From Ketobacter sp963922875 (lineage in GTDB: Bacteria; Pseudomonadota; Gammaproteobacteria; Pseudomonadales; Ketobacteraceae), in assembly GCA_963922875.1 (NCBI GenBank), contig CAWUJH010000008.1, positions 202,137-266,136 on the forward strand: DNA of 64,000 nucleotides, written 5' to 3'. A program made the translations under genes and the position numbers. This document shows, in pieces, positions 1 to 8,176 of the stretch (the stretch's first letter is position 1; every line of letters begins with the position of its first letter). The notes under the pieces are model-generated. The model saw only the letters and a list, made by a program, of their open reading frames with translations. It was not told where the DNA came from and did no database searches.

Positions 1-467
1 ATGCCTTAGAGAAAAAACTCGCTGAAATGGGCTGCAAGATTTATGTTCTGGATGGTGATAATGTACGCCATGGCCTGTGCAAAGACCTCGGCTTTACTGA
101 TGCTGATCGAGAAGAAAACATCCGTCGTGTAGGCGAAGTGTCAAAACTATTCGTCGATTCCGGTACGATCTGTCTGTGTTCCTTTATCTCACCCTTCCGC
201 AGTGACCGTGACAAAGTTCGTGAATTATTTGAAGCGGGTGACTTCATCGAAGTTTACTGCACGGCTTCGCTGGATGTATGCGAAGATCGCGACGTCAAAG
301 GACTTTACAAGCGAGCCCGTGCTGGAGAGATTCCACACTTCACTGGTATAGACTCCCCCTACGAAGCTCCGGAAAACCCAGAGATCGAACTCGATACCAC
401 TCAAGAGCTAGACGCCTGTGTAAACGAGTTAATGGATTACCTGAAGAGCAAGGGTATAATTTCTTAA
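1..467 (+). CDS. cysC: Adenylylsulfate (APS) kinase, 3' part
   Basis: APS kinase phosphorylates adenosine 5'-phosphosulfate to PAPS, the sulfate donor for sulfotransferases. The reading frame is open from base 3, so the start and the N-terminal P-loop lie left of the window. What is visible begins with a helix ending in EKKLAEMG and continues with the family motif LDGDNVRHGL, then DLGF, ENIRRVGEV, the FISPFRSDR segment and the GIDSPYEAPENPE segment near the C terminus, which are all classic CysC blocks. Whether it is a stand-alone CysC or the tail of a CysN-CysC fusion cannot be seen. It is followed by gmd and fcl on the same strand, and the facing cluster encodes two sulfotransferases. I infer that it supplies PAPS for glycan sulfation as well as, or instead of, assimilation. 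Identification is secure; the link to the glycan is inference. Confidence 0.93.
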   Translation, partial: ALEKKLAEMGCKIYVLDGDNVRHGLCKDLGFTDADREENIRRVGEVSKLFVDSGTICLCSFISPFRSDRDKVRELFEAGDFIEVYCTASLDVCEDRDVKGLYKRARAGEIPHFTGIDSPYEAPENPEIELDTTQELDACVNELMDYLKSKGIIS

Positions 468-506
468 TCTACAAAAGCGGTAACCCCCGACGGTACTCAA
501 TCTGCC

Positions 507-543
507 GCCTGCAAATTCCGCTTCCCAAGATGGGTTTGCAGGC
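507..543 (+). other. Intergenic hairpin between cysC and gmd
   Basis: GCCTGCAAA (507-515) is matched perfectly by TTTGCAGGC (535-543). Inside lies a second short stem, CCCA (524-527) with TGGG (531-534), leaving an eight-base bulge on the 5' arm. No T-run follows on the plus strand, so this is not a convincing intrinsic terminator. It may be an mRNA processing or stabilising structure, or an operator-like palindrome in front of the gmd promoter. Confidence 0.4.
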
Positions 544-560
544 ACTTATTAGATAGAAAG

Positions 561-590
561 TTAGAAATTCCCATTTGATTTCCCTATAAT
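561..590 (+). promoter_or_regulatory. Possible sigma-70 promoter of gmd-fcl
   Basis: A perfect TATAAT (585-590) lies 35 bases before the chosen gmd start. The -35 region (about 561-567, TTAGAA) matches the consensus poorly. An alternative ATG for gmd at 589 would overlap this -10 box, which supports the later start. The promoter call rests on the -10 box alone. Confidence 0.35.
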
Positions 591-624
591 GGCCCGAGCA
601 AATAAACACCTCGGGGGAAGCTAC

Positions 625-1749
625 GTGACAACAAAGGTTGCACTGATAACGGGTATTACAGGGCAAGACGGATCTTATCTTGCAGAACTACTTCTTGAGA
701 AAGGTTATGAAGTCCACGGTATAAAAAGGCGTTCTTCTTCTTTCAATACAGAGCGCATTGACCATATCTATCAAGATCGACACATCGAAAATCCGAAACT
801 GATCCTTCACTACGGTGATCTTACCGACACCTCTAATTTAACTCGAATCATTCGTGAAGTGCAGCCTGACGAAGTTTACAATCTTGGCGCCCAATCCCAT
901 GTGGCGGTTTCATTTGAATCACCTGAGTATACCGCCGACGTCGATGCACTAGGGACACTTCGCCTACTCGAAGCCATACGATTTTTGGGCCTGGAAAAGA
1001 AAACCAGGTTTTATCAAGCATCCACCTCTGAACTGTTTGGCTTAGTACAAGAAGTACCACAGAAAGAAACCACACCATTCTATCCCCGCTCTCCATACGC
1101 GGTTGCCAAACTGTACGCCTACTATCTAACCGTCAATTATCGAGAGTCCTACGGCATTTATGCTTGCAATGGTATCTTGTTCAACCACGAGTCGCCGCGT
1201 CGTGGAGAGACCTTTGTGACTCGCAAGATAACCCGCGGTCTGGCCAATATTGCACAAGGCCTGGAACGCTGTTTATACATGGGAAATATTGATTCATTGA
1301 GGGATTGGGGACACGCAAAAGACTATGTCCGCATGCAATGGATGATGTTGCAACAGGAAGAACCCGATGATTTTGTTATTGCCACCGGCAAACAAATATC
1401 CGTGCGCCAATTTATTACCATGGCTGCCAACTTTCTTGGAATTACCCTTGAATTCACAGGTTCGGGTATAGATGAAATTGGAACCGTCACCGAAGTTGTC
1501 GGCAAGAACGCCAGCGGCGTAAAGGTCGGTGATGTCATTGTAAAAATTGATCCTCGCTATTTCCGACCCGCCGAAGTAGAAACCTTGTTGGGCGACCCCA
1601 CAAAGGCAAAAGAAAAGCTCGGGTGGGAACCGGCAATAACGGTAGAAGAAATGTGCCAGGAAATGGTTGCGCACGATCTTGATTGTGCCAAGCGTCATGC
1701 CCTGCTTAAAAAGCACGGACATACTGTGGCGATTCCCCACGAAGACTAA
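625..1749 (+). CDS. gmd: GDP-mannose 4,6-dehydratase
   Basis: Gmd converts GDP-D-mannose to GDP-4-keto-6-deoxymannose in the cytoplasm, the first step to GDP-L-fucose and related sugars. It is an extended SDR protein. The NAD(P)-binding motif GITGQDG is at about residues 10-16, the ASTSELFG segment holds the catalytic Thr near 134, and SPYAVAK gives Tyr158 and Lys162. The RRGETFVTRKI segment and DWGHAKDYV are also typical. I chose the GTG at 625 because GGGGGAAG lies five bases upstream and the protein is then about 374 residues, the usual family length. The ATG at 589 would add 12 unrelated residues and overlap a TATAAT box. fcl follows after 21 bases, so the pair is probably co-transcribed. 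Identification is certain; the final sugar depends on fcl, which makes it fucose. Confidence 0.97.
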   Translation: MTTKVALITGITGQDGSYLAELLLEKGYEVHGIKRRSSSFNTERIDHIYQDRHIENPKLILHYGDLTDTSNLTRIIREVQPDEVYNLGAQSHVAVSFESPEYTADVDALGTLRLLEAIRFLGLEKKTRFYQASTSELFGLVQEVPQKETTPFYPRSPYAVAKLYAYYLTVNYRESYGIYACNGILFNHESPRRGETFVTRKITRGLANIAQGLERCLYMGNIDSLRDWGHAKDYVRMQWMMLQQEEPDDFVIATGKQISVRQFITMAANFLGITLEFTGSGIDEIGTVTEVVGKNASGVKVGDVIVKIDPRYFRPAEVETLLGDPTKAKEKLGWEPAITVEEMCQEMVAHDLDCAKRHALLKKHGHTVAIPHED

Positions 1750-1770
1750 GCCAGACGAGGGCCAAGCAGA

Positions 1771-2736
1771 ATGAGTAAGACTCGCATCTTTGTTGCCGGC
1801 CATAAAGGCATGGTTGGATCCGCTATTGTTAGGGCGTTAGAAAAACGGGCAGATGTGGAAATCATTATCGCTGATCGACAACGCCTGAATCTACTGGATC
1901 AAAAGGAAGTTGAAGAGTTTTTTACCAACGAATCCATTGATCAAGTTTATCTTGCTGCCGCTAAGGTGGGCGGCATTGTGGCCAATAACACCTACCCTGC
2001 TGACTTTATCTATGAAAACCTGATGATCAGCAGCAATATTATTCACAATGCTCACCAAGCCGGAATACAGCAGCTTTTGTTCTTGGGCTCATCCTGTATT
2101 TATCCGAAGCTCGCCACTCAACCCATGACCGAGGAAGCACTACTCACCGGCCCTCTGGAACCCACCAATGAACCCTATGCCGTTGCCAAGATAGCGGGGA
2201 TTAAACTCTGCGAATCTTACAATCGCCAATACGGTCGAGACTACCGCAGCGTTATGCCCACTAACCTGTACGGTGAAAACGATAACTTTCACCCAGAGAA
2301 TTCACACGTTATACCGGCACTCATGCGACGTTTTCACGAAGCCGCTAGCACGAAGGAACCCTCAGTGACTGTATGGGGCAGTGGTAAGCCCATGCGCGAA
2401 TTTCTTCACGTAGACGATATGGCCGCCGCCTCTATCTATGTGATGGAATTGGACCAGGACACCTACAACCAATACACCGACCCCATGTTGTCTCACATTA
2501 ACGTAGGGACTGGTGTAGATTGCACTATTCGAGAACTGGCCGAAACCATGGCCAAGGTAGTGGGCTATTCCGGAACAATAGAGTTTGATGCCAGCAAACC
2601 CGATGGCGCACCGAGAAAACTGATGGATGTTAGTCGCTTGAAGAAGCTGGGGTGGGAATATAAAACAGATCTGGAAACCGGGCTAAAGTCCACGTATGCT
2701 TGGTTCTTGGAACATCAAGATAATTTTAGACAGTAA
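1771..2736 (+). CDS. fcl: GDP-L-fucose synthase
   Basis: Fcl (WcaG) is a GDP-4-keto-6-deoxymannose 3,5-epimerase/4-reductase that produces GDP-L-fucose with NADPH. The protein has 321 residues, as expected. It shows the Rossmann motif GHKGMVGSA at about 10-18, the signature AAAKVGGI (62-69), GSSCIYP with the catalytic Ser near 107-108, and the dyad Tyr136-Lys140 in PYAVAK. The C-terminal REFLHVDD and INVGTG segments are also conserved. It lies directly behind gmd and converges on the WbpM-like gene, whose stop is 26 bases away, so it closes the plus-strand unit. GDP-fucose made here is most simply used by the facing glycosyltransferase cluster, although no fucosyltransferase was assigned individually. 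Confidence 0.97.
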   Translation: MSKTRIFVAGHKGMVGSAIVRALEKRADVEIIIADRQRLNLLDQKEVEEFFTNESIDQVYLAAAKVGGIVANNTYPADFIYENLMISSNIIHNAHQAGIQQLLFLGSSCIYPKLATQPMTEEALLTGPLEPTNEPYAVAKIAGIKLCESYNRQYGRDYRSVMPTNLYGENDNFHPENSHVIPALMRRFHEAASTKEPSVTVWGSGKPMREFLHVDDMAAASIYVMELDQDTYNQYTDPMLSHINVGTGVDCTIRELAETMAKVVGYSGTIEFDASKPDGAPRKLMDVSRLKKLGWEYKTDLETGLKSTYAWFLEHQDNFRQ

Positions 2737-2762
2737 CTTAATTAGTTACAGCGGCATTAAGC

Positions 2763-4727
2763 TTAACTAGCAAGCTCCTGGCGACTGGCAATATCAACCA
2801 GCTCGCCTTTTTTTTCCTTAACTTTAACGTCGATGACTGAGCGCTGATCTTCACCATGCTTCCACAGGATATCTTCCACTTCGCCGCGCAAGTTAAAATC
2901 AATGGGGCAGTTTTCCTGCAATAAGTCTTTAATATCTTCACAGCGGCCTTGTTCACACAACATCTCCAGCTTCATCAGCAGTTTGGAAAGCTGCGGCCAA
3001 TCCAGGCAAAATTCCACTGCCCTTAGAATGCGAGGATGGCGGGTAGAAGTCACGTTGTCACCAATTAACAGCTCTTCGTAAAGCTTTTCCCCAGGGCGCA
3101 AACCGGAATAAGTGATTTCAACATCACCATTACCCTTATCGTCTACCACCCGTAATCCCATTAGATGAATCATCTTACGGGCCAGATCATCAATCCGTAC
3201 CGGTTCACCCATTTCCAACACGAAAACATCACCACCCTTTGCCATGGCCCCCGCTTGAATAACCAGCTGGGCCGATTCAGGTATGGTCATAAAATAACGG
3301 ATGATATCGGGATGGGTCACTGTGATTGGGCCACCTTGAGCGATCTGGCGTTTAAACAATGGGATAACCGAACCGGAAGAGCCCAGCACATTACCAAATC
3401 GCACCATACTGAATCGAGTCTTGCTGCCCTTCTTCTGAATACCTTGTAGCACCAGTTCTGCAAGACGTTTACTGGCACCCATAAAATTAGCTGGCCGCAC
3501 GGCCTTATCCGTGGAGATTAAAACACAAGTCTCCACGCCGCAGCGATCCGCTGCTTCAGCCACCTTTAGTGTCCCGAACACATTATTACGGATGCCTTCA
3601 ACCATGTTGTATTCCACTAATGGTACATGCTTGTAAGCCGCTGCGTGATATATGGTGTCTACATTCAACGATAAGATTGTGGATTCAATTTTGGACTCAT
3701 CAAGTACCGAACCCAAGATTGGCAATATATCGTCCCCCAAAGTGGGAAACTCGGATTCCAACTCATGGAGGATTTTGTAAAGAGCAAACTCGCAGCGTTC
3801 AAACAATATCAATGTTTTAGGTTGCAAACGAATAATTTGGCGACAGAGTTCAGAGCCAATGGACCCCCCCGCTCCCGTCACCATCACCGCTTTACCCTGT
3901 ATATTAGCAAGCAACAGATTTTCATCCGGAGCAACAGGATCACGCCCCAACAAGTCTTCTACATCCACCTCTTTGAATTCTTCAATGTGTGCTTTACCAG
4001 AGACCAAATCGGAAATCCCTGGAATGGTACGCACGTACACTGGCAGGGGAGAAATGGCTTCCAACACCTCTTTACGACGCTGTGCCGAAGCGCTGGGGAT
4101 GGCGAGCAAAAGATCAACGATATTTAAAGACCCAATTTTCTCTGCCAACCGCTCGGGCCCCACGATAGGTACGCCACCAATCGTGCGCCCCGCCAAAGTA
4201 AGATCATCGTCTACAAACAATACAGGCTTATAATCACGAGAACTGGAAAGCGCCGACAACACCTGGGCTCCCGCTGAACCTGCTCCGTAGATAGCGACAC
4301 GGCGACGCTTTTTACTGGTGGCTTGATAGAGCCAATGGCGCACACTAAAACGCATGGCACCCACGGTTACCAATAGTAGAAAGAAATAGATTAAAGGAAC
4401 GGACCTGGGAAGAAATGCCCCGACGGAATACATGGAAATAGCCAGCAGTGCGGCAGAAACAGCGGCTGCTTGTGCTAACACCCACGCAGCCTCTATACCC
4501 AAATGACGCACCATGGCGCGATACATGCCTAAATAGGCAAACGCGACGGCAGACAGAATAGTCCCCAGACCTAACGCCAGGAGCTGACTTTCAGAGAGTA
4601 AACCAACAGTAAAATCCAGACGCAGATTTAGAGCTAGCCAAAAAGATAAAGGAATAATCACTAGATCAGCCGCCACCAACAAACACTTTTTGAAAGGCCT
4701 TGGCAAACCAACCAACTTACTCTGCAT
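2763..4727 (-). CDS. WbpM-like membrane nucleotide-sugar 4,6-dehydratase
   Basis: A 654-residue protein of the WbpM/CapD/PglF family, which removes water from UDP-GlcNAc to give a 4-keto-6-deoxy sugar, the precursor of QuiNAc, FucNAc or bacillosamine. About four membrane segments occupy residues 15-135. A first Rossmann domain has YGAGSAGAQ near 147-155, and the catalytic SDR domain has TGAGGSIGSE near 284-293. The active site reads STDKAVRPANFMGASK, that is Met416-x3-Lys420: the usual SDR Tyr is Met, as in WbpM and related large dehydratases. It is the last gene of the minus-strand cluster, as wbpM is at the end of the Pseudomonas aeruginosa O-antigen locus, and follows an SDR gene and an initiating transferase. 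The family is secure; the exact sugar product is not. Confidence 0.93.
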   Translation of the reverse strand: MQSKLVGLPRPFKKCLLVAADLVIIPLSFWLALNLRLDFTVGLLSESQLLALGLGTILSAVAFAYLGMYRAMVRHLGIEAAWVLAQAAAVSAALLAISMYSVGAFLPRSVPLIYFFLLLVTVGAMRFSVRHWLYQATSKKRRRVAIYGAGSAGAQVLSALSSSRDYKPVLFVDDDLTLAGRTIGGVPIVGPERLAEKIGSLNIVDLLLAIPSASAQRRKEVLEAISPLPVYVRTIPGISDLVSGKAHIEEFKEVDVEDLLGRDPVAPDENLLLANIQGKAVMVTGAGGSIGSELCRQIIRLQPKTLILFERCEFALYKILHELESEFPTLGDDILPILGSVLDESKIESTILSLNVDTIYHAAAYKHVPLVEYNMVEGIRNNVFGTLKVAEAADRCGVETCVLISTDKAVRPANFMGASKRLAELVLQGIQKKGSKTRFSMVRFGNVLGSSGSVIPLFKRQIAQGGPITVTHPDIIRYFMTIPESAQLVIQAGAMAKGGDVFVLEMGEPVRIDDLARKMIHLMGLRVVDDKGNGDVEITYSGLRPGEKLYEELLIGDNVTSTRHPRILRAVEFCLDWPQLSKLLMKLEMLCEQGRCEDIKDLLQENCPIDFNLRGEVEDILWKHGEDQRSVIDVKVKEKKGELVDIASRQELAS

Positions 4728-4884
4728 AAAAATCCCCTACACCTACTCCGTGTGCAACCGGAAAAGCATCAAATTTGTCACTGAGAGAAGAAAATACCTA
4801 TATCAATTAACCTTAATCCAAGATCCCTAAAATGAAAGGGAAATAACGGATAATATTGAGTTTTTCTTGAAATAGATCACCAAT

Positions 4885-5466
4885 TCAGCCAGTTTTTACG
4901 CGGTCTCCCGCGCCTTTTCCAAGCAGTGTGAACGCTAAGTATTTGAAGTAATTTGATACATTCATAGAGTGGATCATTTTTTGATCCCACTCCGCTAATT
5001 TAGGAGGATCAGACATATCAATATCGTTGATTTGAGCCAAGCCCGTGATTCCGGGTAATACACTGAACACTGCCTTTTTTTCTCTGGCATAAATTAACTC
5101 AGTTTGGTTATACAAACAAGGGCGCGGACCTACCAGGCTCATATCACCCTTTAACACATTAATAAGCTGAGGCAATTCATCGAGCTTAGTGCGACGCAAG
5201 AACCTACCAAAGGGAGTAATCGCATCGGCACTGGCTAAATGAGTAGCCGTCGACGCTGTTCCTGGCTTCATGGTTCTGAATTTTATTAGTGTGAAGGGCC
5301 TCTGATTTTTGCCTACTCGTTGCTGGATAAAGAGAGGGGATCCAGTATCAAAAAAACCTATCGCCATAATACCTAACTGTATAGGTGCCGTTAACACGAG
5401 CCCAACCGCACTTAGCACTACATCTAAAACTCGCAACATCAAGGGATTACTCATGAAGTTTGTCAC
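4885..5466 (-). CDS. PglC-like initiating phosphoglycosyltransferase
   Basis: A small bacterial sugar transferase (PF02397) that moves a sugar-1-phosphate from a UDP-sugar to undecaprenyl phosphate and so starts the repeat unit. It has 193 residues, the size of the monotopic PglC/WcaJ catalytic core without the N-terminal membrane domain. One hydrophobic re-entrant segment lies at about 10-38. IKFRTM (61-66) and KLDELPQL with the catalytic Asp96-Glu97 pair are clear, as are GDMSLVGPRP and LPGITGLAQI. The first ATG (5466) overlaps the SDR gene by 20 bases. A second ATG at 5454 would overlap by 8 and is equally possible. Placed between an SDR gene and a WbpM-like dehydratase, it probably loads a 6-deoxy-amino sugar such as QuiNAc or FucNAc; that substrate is inferred. 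Confidence 0.93.
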   Translation of the reverse strand: MTNFMSNPLMLRVLDVVLSAVGLVLTAPIQLGIMAIGFFDTGSPLFIQQRVGKNQRPFTLIKFRTMKPGTASTATHLASADAITPFGRFLRRTKLDELPQLINVLKGDMSLVGPRPCLYNQTELIYAREKKAVFSVLPGITGLAQINDIDMSDPPKLAEWDQKMIHSMNVSNYFKYLAFTLLGKGAGDRVKTG

Positions 5467-6427
5467 TATTCTCAGAACTGTTTGTTACCGACAGGCGAAT
5501 GCCCTCTTCCACCGTATAAGGCGGCTGCCAATTGAGTGTCTTTACCGTATGACTCATATCAACCCGCAACGAACCGAACAGCTTTTGACAAATCTCCCTA
5601 CGCCCCGTTAAAGCGCCCGCCAACCAAAATAATTTTTCTGGAAACCAAAATACCCGATTCTTAACTCCAATATTAGCTGAAATTAATTGAATCAACTGTG
5701 GAAGTGACAAATCCTTGCCGTCGCAAACCATAAAAATTTTGTTGGCCGCGGCAGGATGGTCGATACAGCGAATAATTAAATCTACAAGGTTGCCGACATA
5801 GACCATACTACGTTGGTTTGTGACAGCTTTGAAAGGGAGTGGAAAGCCTTTTCTTACTAGCTTAACAATAGAGGCGAAGTTACCTTTGGCGTTTGGCCCG
5901 TAAACCAAGGGCGGTCGGATGATGACGTATTCGATGCCTAGCTTGGGTGCGAGGTCTTGGATGAGTTGTTCGGCAGCGAGTTTGCTTTCACCGTAGGGGT
6001 CTTGGGGGGATGGTTTGGAATTTGTGGAGAATCTTTTATCTTGGGGAGTATTTTCACCAAGAGCTTTGAGGCTGGAAAGGTAGATGAAGCGTTTTACGCC
6101 GTTGTGGGCGGCGCAGCGGAGCGCAGTTTCAGTACCTCTGACATTAACAGAAACTAAGAGATTTTCGAAATTTACACCATTCTTATCATTGGGTAACGTT
6201 GCTAAGTTCGCAAGATGAATAACTGTATTAAAGTTTTTAAACAATGCTGAAGTAGATTCTAAATTAGTAAAATCTACAACTAAGCTTGATTCATGATCGT
6301 TTAAGAGAGGCGCTAGGTGATTATTCTTTTTGGAAGCTGTATATTCAATACCATTTTTATCCAAACTCCGAGTTAGATGACCACCTAAAAAACCACTGGA
6401 GCCAGTAATAAAAATGCTGATAGACAT
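5447..6427 (-). CDS. NAD-dependent epimerase/dehydratase (SDR), probable nucleotide-sugar 4-reductase
   Basis: An extended SDR enzyme of about 326 residues. The N terminus ISIFITGSSGFLGGHL is the cofactor-binding fold, LSSLKALGE carries the active-site Ser, and DPYGESKLAAE gives the Tyr-x3-Lys pair. The C-terminal part binds the nucleotide sugar (VIIRPPLVYGP). Homologues next to an initiating transferase and a WbpM-like dehydratase include WbpV/WbpK, which reduce the C4 ketone to give UDP-QuiNAc or UDP-FucNAc; plain UDP-hexose 4-epimerase activity is the alternative. I took the ATG at 6427, four bases after the stop of the upstream glycosyltransferase, because the fold starts there. The ATG at 6448 adds seven residues and overlaps the upstream gene. 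Family certain, product uncertain. Confidence 0.85.
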   Translation of the reverse strand: MSISIFITGSSGFLGGHLTRSLDKNGIEYTASKKNNHLAPLLNDHESSLVVDFTNLESTSALFKNFNTVIHLANLATLPNDKNGVNFENLLVSVNVRGTETALRCAAHNGVKRFIYLSSLKALGENTPQDKRFSTNSKPSPQDPYGESKLAAEQLIQDLAPKLGIEYVIIRPPLVYGPNAKGNFASIVKLVRKGFPLPFKAVTNQRSMVYVGNLVDLIIRCIDHPAAANKIFMVCDGKDLSLPQLIQLISANIGVKNRVFWFPEKLFWLAGALTGRREICQKLFGSLRVDMSHTVKTLNWQPPYTVEEGIRLSVTNSSENSDKLHE

Positions 6428-6431
6428 ATTA

Positions 6432-7217
6432 TTACACCCGACCACCATGGGAGTAGCGATGCACTATATCAAACCAAGATCTGGGGAGGAGTTTTACTGC
6501 GATACAAACAGCTGCTCCAACAATAAGAAGCATCGATTGTTTAGCATTGGAATATTTAATCATTGCTGTCCTATACTTTAACTCGTTCGAGACTCCAATG
6601 TAACCTGTCCGATATCCGTGCTTTGATCTAATAACTCTATACTTTATGGTTGGAGCATCTAATCTTTTAACAACAACCCCCTTTTTAAGTAACCTACCAA
6701 TTAGCTCATTGTCCTCACCCATCGACAGATTTTCATCGAATTCCATACCGATTAGCAACTCAGACTTGAGTGCCAGTGTCGGCAATGGAATATTATTTCG
6801 AAAGAAAAACATTTCATTCGACCCGTGAAGACTGCGCTGACCGAGAATAGCACCCTGTTCGTCGATAATATAATATCCGCTACAAACCAAATCTGCACTT
6901 ACAATAGCGCTAAGCACCGCAGAGCGTCTACAGCTCATAGCAATATCATCTGAATCTTGAAAAATCACGAAAGGTCGTTTGATATAACCGAGACCGACAT
7001 TACGGCAGGATGATGCGTTTTTTTTTAGTGGAGGCTTCACTAGCATACACTCCAATCCACTTGGAGGCTGAATATAACGTGACCATTGATCGGATTCGCA
7101 CACTATTATCAACCCGTCATTTTCGATAGATATCTGAGCATAAATCGAGCGCAAGCACACGTTTACATGTTCATCATTTTCATTCGGGCCGATGGGGATT
7201 AACCAATCTATACTCAT
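6432..7217 (-). CDS. Glycosyltransferase family 2-like protein
   Basis: A 261-residue GT-A type glycosyltransferase, which adds one sugar to the lipid-linked repeat on the cytoplasmic face. The N terminus IDWLIPIGPNEND starts the nucleotide-binding fold, and VIFQDSDD (about 84-91) provides the metal-binding DxD motif. MGEDNELIGRLL later is the usual ED acceptor/catalytic region. The C terminus has a short hydrophobic stretch (MLLIVGAAVCIAVKLL) that may hold it to the membrane. It sits four bases before the SDR start and 62 bases after the first sulfotransferase, in the same transcription unit. Donor and acceptor cannot be told from the sequence. Confidence 0.85.
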   Translation of the reverse strand: MSIDWLIPIGPNENDEHVNVCLRSIYAQISIENDGLIIVCESDQWSRYIQPPSGLECMLVKPPLKKNASSCRNVGLGYIKRPFVIFQDSDDIAMSCRRSAVLSAIVSADLVCSGYYIIDEQGAILGQRSLHGSNEMFFFRNNIPLPTLALKSELLIGMEFDENLSMGEDNELIGRLLKKGVVVKRLDAPTIKYRVIRSKHGYRTGYIGVSNELKYRTAMIKYSNAKQSMLLIVGAAVCIAVKLLPRSWFDIVHRYSHGGRV

Positions 7218-7279
7218 CGATTCAATAACAATTCATTCGAATACAGTATAAATTATCAGAGAACTTTCGCTTAAAGCTA

Positions 7280-8176
7280 TCACTTTTTATCATTGTCAAA
7301 ATATACCCATTGGCAATTCTTGCTCATAACAAAAGGCCAAAACATTGCTTCATATTGCGACCATAAACTTGACATCCAATAACTGTCATATTCAATCACG
7401 CGAGTTTTCTCACTATCGAAGGCCATTCTATTGCCACGAATGATATGGGCATTTGGGGAATCCTGGCTAAACGAATTTTTGCAGCCTATGAACTTACTCA
7501 GATCAAACAACGTTGATTCAGTTGAAAAATTTAATTTTTCGTAACTAAGTCTATGGTTATCATAACCCAGATTACTAATCAATTTAAGGATTGAAAAATT
7601 ACGAATATACCATTCAAGTGGTAGCCAAAATGGGAAATGTCTGAGCACATTATGCCTCAAATAGGGACGCCACCAGTTAATAATATTCTTACTAAATATT
7701 CGAGAGTAAGGCATTTCTCTTCTATTTCTTTCGGACCTTCGAGAAGAAACTACCCACCCACGAACATCACGCACAGTAAATAAAACTTTGAGATCAAGGC
7801 CATATTCTGTTAGTGGCTTTAACGAAGCAAGAGCCAACTTAAACTTGCTTGAATCAACAGGTACTTTTGTTTTACCAAAAACATCTTCGAACACTTTCAA
7901 AAAAATTAAATATCTCTGAGACAGATTTAGCGATACTTCGTTTTCCGAAATTCTCTCTATTACTTTCCCCCAAAAAACACAATCTTTGGCTAGAACACCG
8001 CAAGAACAGGGGCGTTCCACAACCGAGGCCATGCCACCACCACAATGAGGCAGTAACACCCTAGCCACTTCTCCGAAGCTAACTAGATCAGGATTTTTTC
8101 CTAAAGTAATATCCAACAGAGTTGATCCACTTCTTTCCAAAGAAGTGATAAATATCATTTTTCCAGAATTGATCAT
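7280..8176 (-). CDS. PAPS-dependent sulfotransferase (first copy)
   Basis: A 298-residue cytoplasmic sulfotransferase, which moves sulfate from PAPS to a hydroxyl, here probably on a sugar. The 5'-phosphosulfate loop is clear at the N terminus (ITSLERSGSTLL, about 10-21), and the 3'-phosphate motif is VRDVRGWVVSSRRS (about 137-150). A CSCG...CVFW motif near 57-68 is typical of one bacterial sulfotransferase subfamily and may bind metal or stabilise the fold. Its ATG overlaps the stop of the upstream GT2 gene as ATGA, which fixes the start and indicates coupled translation. With a second sulfotransferase 5 kb upstream and cysC at the window edge, it points to a sulfated glycan. The acceptor sugar is unknown. 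Confidence 0.88.
   Translation of the reverse strand: MINSGKMIFITSLERSGSTLLDITLGKNPDLVSFGEVARVLLPHCGGGMASVVERPCSCGVLAKDCVFWGKVIERISENEVSLNLSQRYLIFLKVFEDVFGKTKVPVDSSKFKLALASLKPLTEYGLDLKVLFTVRDVRGWVVSSRRSERNRREMPYSRIFSKNIINWWRPYLRHNVLRHFPFWLPLEWYIRNFSILKLISNLGYDNHRLSYEKLNFSTESTLFDLSKFIGCKNSFSQDSPNAHIIRGNRMAFDSEKTRVIEYDSYWMSSLWSQYEAMFWPFVMSKNCQWVYFDNDKK

Noticed and set aside
589..624. N-terminal extension of gmd from ATG 589
   Set aside because: The ATG overlaps a TATAAT box, the 12 extra residues match nothing in the family, and the GTG at 625 has a strong ribosome-binding site.
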